Assembly (NCBI GenBank): GCA_937776645.1
Contig: CALMRI010000014.1
Coordinates: 1 to 64,000, forward strand
Length of the DNA stretch: 64,000 bases
Origin: an uncultured Alphaproteobacteria bacterium
GTDB lineage: Bacteria > Pseudomonadota > Alphaproteobacteria > Thalassobaculales > Thalassobaculaceae
Direction of reading: 5' to 3'
The notes below the pieces were generated by a model. That model was not told the origin of the DNA. It searched no databases and saw only the letters and a program-made list of their open reading frames with translations. Shown in pieces: positions 60,506 to 64,000 of this stretch. A program made the position numbers and the translations under genes. How positions within the stretch are numbered: the stretch's first letter is position 1; each line of letters starts with the position of its first letter.

Positions 60506-60533
60506 GAGCGGATGGTCTTCGGACCGTCCGCTC
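60506..60533 (+). other. Intercistronic cUUCGg-capped hairpin between SBP and permease genes
   Basis: GAGCGGATGGTC-TTCG-GACCGTCCGCTC: 12-bp stem with one G.U pair and no following T-run. Confidence 0.75.
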
Positions 60534-60605
60534 TCGTTGCTGCTATTGCCGCCGCCGCGCGTTAAGGCACGGCTGCGGTGTAGAACAAACCAAACCGGAG
60601 AGACG

Positions 60606-61583
60606 ATGTCGGTCTTTATCATCAGACGTTTGCTGCAGGCAGCGCTTGTCGTGTTGGTGATGTCGTTCATCGTATTTTCCGGCGTCTTCTTGGTCGGTGA
60701 TCCGGTCGAAATTCTGGTCAGCGACGATGCTGACCAGGAAGAACGCGACCGGATGATTAAGTCGATGGGGCTGGATAAGCCATTTATCGTTCAATACGGG
60801 CTGTTCATCTCGAAGGCTGTACAAGGCGATTTGGGCGAATCCTTCGTTTTCAACGAGCCGGCTCTATTGTTGATTCTGGACCGAATGCCGGCGACTATGG
60901 AACTGGCGGTAGTGGCGTTGGTGATTGCGGTAGTCTTTGGAATACCGCTGGGCATGTGGGCGGGGCTCCGACCGGATTCGCTGGCCTCGAAAAGCATTAT
61001 GACCGGCTCGATCCTGGGGTTTAGCCTACCGACATTTTGGGTCGGTATCATGATGATCCTGCTCTTCGCGGTGTATCTCGGCTGGCTGCCATCCACCGGG
61101 CGCGGCGAGGTTCAGGTCCTGTTGGGCATGCCGGTCAGCGTGTTTAGCTGGGATGGGTTCAGTCATGTGCTGATGCCGGCGGTCAACCTGGCGCTGTTTA
61201 AGCTATCCCTGGTGATTCGGTTGGCGCGGGCCGGGACCCGCGAAGTGCTACAACAGGACTATATCAAATTCGCCCGGGCCAAGGGATTGAGTGACACGCG
61301 GATCATCATGGTCCATGTGATGAAGAACATCATGATTCCGGTGGTCACCGTATTGGGGCTGGAATTCGGCGGCTTAGTCGCCTTCTCGGTGGTGACCGAG
61401 ACGGTGTTTGCCTGGCCAGGGATGGGTAAGTTGTTGATCGATTCAATCGGGCAACTGGACCGCCCGATCATCGTCGCCTACCTGATGATCATCGTGTTCC
61501 TGTTCGTGTTCATCAATCTGTTCGTCGACATTCTCTATTCGCTTCTCGACCCGAGGGTCCGGTTGCAGGATATGAAGGCATGA
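60606..61583 (+). CDS. ABC transporter permease (DppB/OppB-like)
   Basis: MSVFIIRRLLQAALVVLVMSFIVFSGVFLVGDPVEI..., RLARAGTREVLQQDYIKFARAKGLSDTRIIMVHVMKN. Confidence 0.94.
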   Translation: MSVFIIRRLLQAALVVLVMSFIVFSGVFLVGDPVEILVSDDADQEERDRMIKSMGLDKPFIVQYGLFISKAVQGDLGESFVFNEPALLLILDRMPATMELAVVALVIAVVFGIPLGMWAGLRPDSLASKSIMTGSILGFSLPTFWVGIMMILLFAVYLGWLPSTGRGEVQVLLGMPVSVFSWDGFSHVLMPAVNLALFKLSLVIRLARAGTREVLQQDYIKFARAKGLSDTRIIMVHVMKNIMIPVVTVLGLEFGGLVAFSVVTETVFAWPGMGKLLIDSIGQLDRPIIVAYLMIIVFLFVFINLFVDILYSLLDPRVRLQDMKA

Positions 61584-62527
61584 CGGCACTACAAGAGAAC
61601 CTGGAAGGCGCCACGGCACCCGTTGGCGCGTCGGAAAGCCAAAAATACGAAGGAGTCGATACGCCGCTGCGCCGTTTTATCGTAGATTTTTGCGAGGCGA
61701 AGCTGGCTTTGGCGGGATTCTTCGTTATCGCGGCGATCACGATTGTCGCAATCCTGGCGCCGGTATTGGCGCCGACCGATCCCTATGATCTGGCGACCGT
61801 CAGCATTCTCGACAGCCGATTGGCGCCGGGTGAGGCGATGATGAGCGGGACTGTCGCCCATCTCGGGACCGATGGGGCTGGTCGCGACATGGTCAGCGCG
61901 ATGATTTACGGCCTGCGCATCAGTCTCGGCGTCGGTATCGGCAGCGGTGTGATCGCAATGGTTATAGGTATCTCACTGGGACTGTTCTCGGCCTATGCCG
62001 GTGGCCGCGTCGATAGCGTGATCATGCGTATCGTCGATATCCAGCTTAGTTTTCCGGCGATCCTGGTGGCGCTGGTCTTGCTGGTCACCCTGGGTAAGGG
62101 CGTGGACAAGACGATCATCGCCCTGGTGGCCGTGCAATGGGCCTATTACGCCCGGACCATAAGGGGCACGGCGCTGGTTGAGCGCCGGCGGGAATATATC
62201 GAGTCCGCTGTCTGTCTCGGGTTGTCGCAACCAAGAATCATTTTTCGGCACCTGTTGCCGAACTGTCTGGCGCCGATGATCGTCGTTGCCACCATGCAGG
62301 TGGCGCACGCCATATCCCTGGAAGCGACGCTTTCCTTTCTTGGCCTCGGCATGCCGCAGACCGAGCCGTCGCTTGGCCGGCTGATCGCCAATGGGTTCGA
62401 GTACATCATGAGCGGTAAATACTGGATTAGTATTTATCCGGGAATCGCGCTGCTCGTAACAATTGTCAGCATCAATCTGGTCGGGGACCGTCTGCGTGAC
62501 GTGCTGAACCCGCGTTTGCAGAAGTAG
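61580..62527 (+). CDS. ABC transporter permease (DppC/OppC-like)
   Basis: HLGTDGAGRDMVSAMIYGLRISLGVGIGSGVIAMVIGISLGLFSAYAGG, ESAVCLGLSQPRIIFRHLLPNCLAPMIV; ATGA overlap upstream. Confidence 0.94.
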   Translation: MTALQENLEGATAPVGASESQKYEGVDTPLRRFIVDFCEAKLALAGFFVIAAITIVAILAPVLAPTDPYDLATVSILDSRLAPGEAMMSGTVAHLGTDGAGRDMVSAMIYGLRISLGVGIGSGVIAMVIGISLGLFSAYAGGRVDSVIMRIVDIQLSFPAILVALVLLVTLGKGVDKTIIALVAVQWAYYARTIRGTALVERRREYIESAVCLGLSQPRIIFRHLLPNCLAPMIVVATMQVAHAISLEATLSFLGLGMPQTEPSLGRLIANGFEYIMSGKYWISIYPGIALLVTIVSINLVGDRLRDVLNPRLQK

Positions 62528-62536
62528 GATTAGTCC

Positions 62537-63547
62537 GTGAGAAACCCGCAAGGCCCGACGCTTGAGGTCAGGAACCTCCAGACCTACTTTTTCACCAAGG
62601 GTGGAATCGCTAAGGCGGTCGACGGGATCAGCTTCAGCGTCGAACGCGGCAAGGTATTGGGCTTGGTCGGGGAATCAGGGTCCGGTAAGACCGTGACCGG
62701 GTTCTCGGTGCTGGGTCTGGTCGATGAGCCGGGCCGTGTGGTCGGCGGCGAAATTCTCTATCATGGGGAAAACTTGGTCACGGCCTCGGCGGACCGCATG
62801 CGGGCGCTGCGCGGCGCCAATATCGCGATGATATTTCAAGACCCGATGATGACCTTGAACCCGGTGCTGCGCATCGACACGCAGATGATCGAAGCCATTC
62901 AGGCTCATGAAAAAATCTCCACCGTTGACGCCTTCCAGCGTGCTCGCGATGCGCTCGGGCAAGTGGGCATCCCCGCGCCGGATGAGCGTTTGCGCTCTTA
63001 TCCCCATCAATTTTCCGGCGGCATGCGCCAGCGGGTGGCGATTGCTATTGCGCTTTTGAACAAACCTGACCTGATCGTCGCCGATGAGCCGACGACGGCG
63101 CTGGATGTTACCATCCAGGGGCAGATCCTGTTTGAGGTCCAGAAACTTTGCGCCGAAACTGGAACCTCGTTGATCTGGATCACCCATGATCTGTCGGTCG
63201 TGGCCGGGCTCGCCGACGATATCTGTGTGATGTATGCTGGGCAGGTGGTTGAGCAGGGCACGGTTGATGACGTGCTGGATCGCCCGATGCATCCGTATAC
63301 CCATGGACTGATTGGCTCCGTGCCAAGCCGTAACCGTCGGGGCGCGCCGCTGTCGCAAATTCCTGGGATGACACCGTCGCTGCTCAATCTGCCGGTGGGC
63401 TGTGCTTTCGCCAGCCGCTGTCCCCGCGTCGATGCTGCGTGTTCGGTGATTCCCGAGGTTAGTGCGCCGGAGGCCGGTCGGCAGTTGCGCTGCCATCACC
63501 CGATCTTCGATGGCGCGGCATCGATCGCGCTGGGAGCGCCGTCATGA
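62537..63547 (+). CDS. ABC transporter ATP-binding protein (DppD/OppD-like)
   Basis: [14 protein letters not shown] Walker [16 protein letters not shown] signature, [17 protein letters not shown]-terminal CxFxxRC motif [18 protein letters not shown] start. Confidence 0.95.
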   Translation: MRNPQGPTLEVRNLQTYFFTKGGIAKAVDGISFSVERGKVLGLVGESGSGKTVTGFSVLGLVDEPGRVVGGEILYHGENLVTASADRMRALRGANIAMIFQDPMMTLNPVLRIDTQMIEAIQAHEKISTVDAFQRARDALGQVGIPAPDERLRSYPHQFSGGMRQRVAIAIALLNKPDLIVADEPTTALDVTIQGQILFEVQKLCAETGTSLIWITHDLSVVAGLADDICVMYAGQVVEQGTVDDVLDRPMHPYTHGLIGSVPSRNRRGAPLSQIPGMTPSLLNLPVGCAFASRCPRVDAACSVIPEVSAPEAGRQLRCHHPIFDGAASIALGAPS

Positions 63548-64000
63548 GCACGGGCGAAACAGCGGCCCCGATTCTTGAATTGAGGGACGTCTCCAAGCGT
63601 TTCGTGAAATCGTTGGACCTAGCGGCGCGCATTGCTCAGAGGTTTGGCGCCAATGTCCGCGAGGAGGTTGTCCACGCGGTCGATGGTGTTTCGTTGGAAG
63701 TCGCCAGCGGGGAGGTTGTCGGCTTGGTTGGCGAGTCCGGTTGCGGCAAGTCGACGCTCGGCCGGATTGTCGCCGGCGTGCATCAGCCGAGCGACGGGAG
63801 TGTGCGGTTTCGCGGCCGTGATATCACCAAGCTTGCCGGCGCCGAGGCGCGGGACGTTGCGCTGAAAGTCCAGATGATCTTTCAGGACCCGATGAGCTCT
63901 CTCAATCCGCGAATGCGTGTCCAGGACATCATCGGCGAGGCACCGGTCGTCCACGGCGTGGTTAAGCAAGCCGAGATTACCGATTATGTCGAGGACATGA
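63544..64000 (+). CDS. ABC transporter ATP-binding protein (DppF/OppF-like), 3' truncated by window edge
   Basis: [63 protein letters not shown] overlap upstream. Confidence 0.94.
   Translation, partial: MSTGETAAPILELRDVSKRFVKSLDLAARIAQRFGANVREEVVHAVDGVSLEVASGEVVGLVGESGCGKSTLGRIVAGVHQPSDGSVRFRGRDITKLAGAEARDVALKVQMIFQDPMSSLNPRMRVQDIIGEAPVVHGVVKQAEITDYVEDM

Noticed and set aside
1-64000. CRISPR arrays, IS elements, toxin-antitoxin or known defence systems
   Set aside because: No regularly spaced repeats, transposases, Cas, nuclease/helicase defence genes or TA pairs were recognised.

Overview
High-GC alphaproteobacterial chromosomal window, probably Rhodospirillales-like, inferred from the NDUFA12/MlaD/DUF2155/aat/accBC/aroQ block and the NrdJ-type RNR. 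Most of it is dense metabolism and transport. It contains an RND efflux operon, TRAP components, a polyamine-type ABC operon with a terminal hydrolase, a Dpp/Opp operon cut by the right edge, several DMT and MFS permeases, and assorted catabolic enzymes (OYE, LLM monooxygenase, GMC oxidoreductase, amidohydrolases, a CoA-transferase/CitE/HIBADH cassette, UbiD). It also carries an OGT-type glycosyltransferase and one tRNA-Leu(UAA). I saw no CRISPR array, prophage, IS element or rRNA. The most unusual observations are: (1) a continuous ORF joining an RND transporter C-terminus to a TRAP DctQ small permease, directly followed by dctM; (2) a tandem-duplicated CMD-family protein whose two halves both lack the CxxC cysteines; (3) a cupin whose metal/catalytic motif (HxHx3ExY...H) matches DMSP lyases, divergent from a PotFHIG-type ABC operon; (4) an MFS permease with a soluble N-terminal extension of about 135 aa; (5) a zone at 36.0-41.2 kb with three decayed genes flanking tRNA-Leu; (6) several cis elements: a 22-bp-period direct repeat, an AT-rich palindrome and a cUUCGg hairpin. 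All family calls come from reading the translated sequence; no database search was run.
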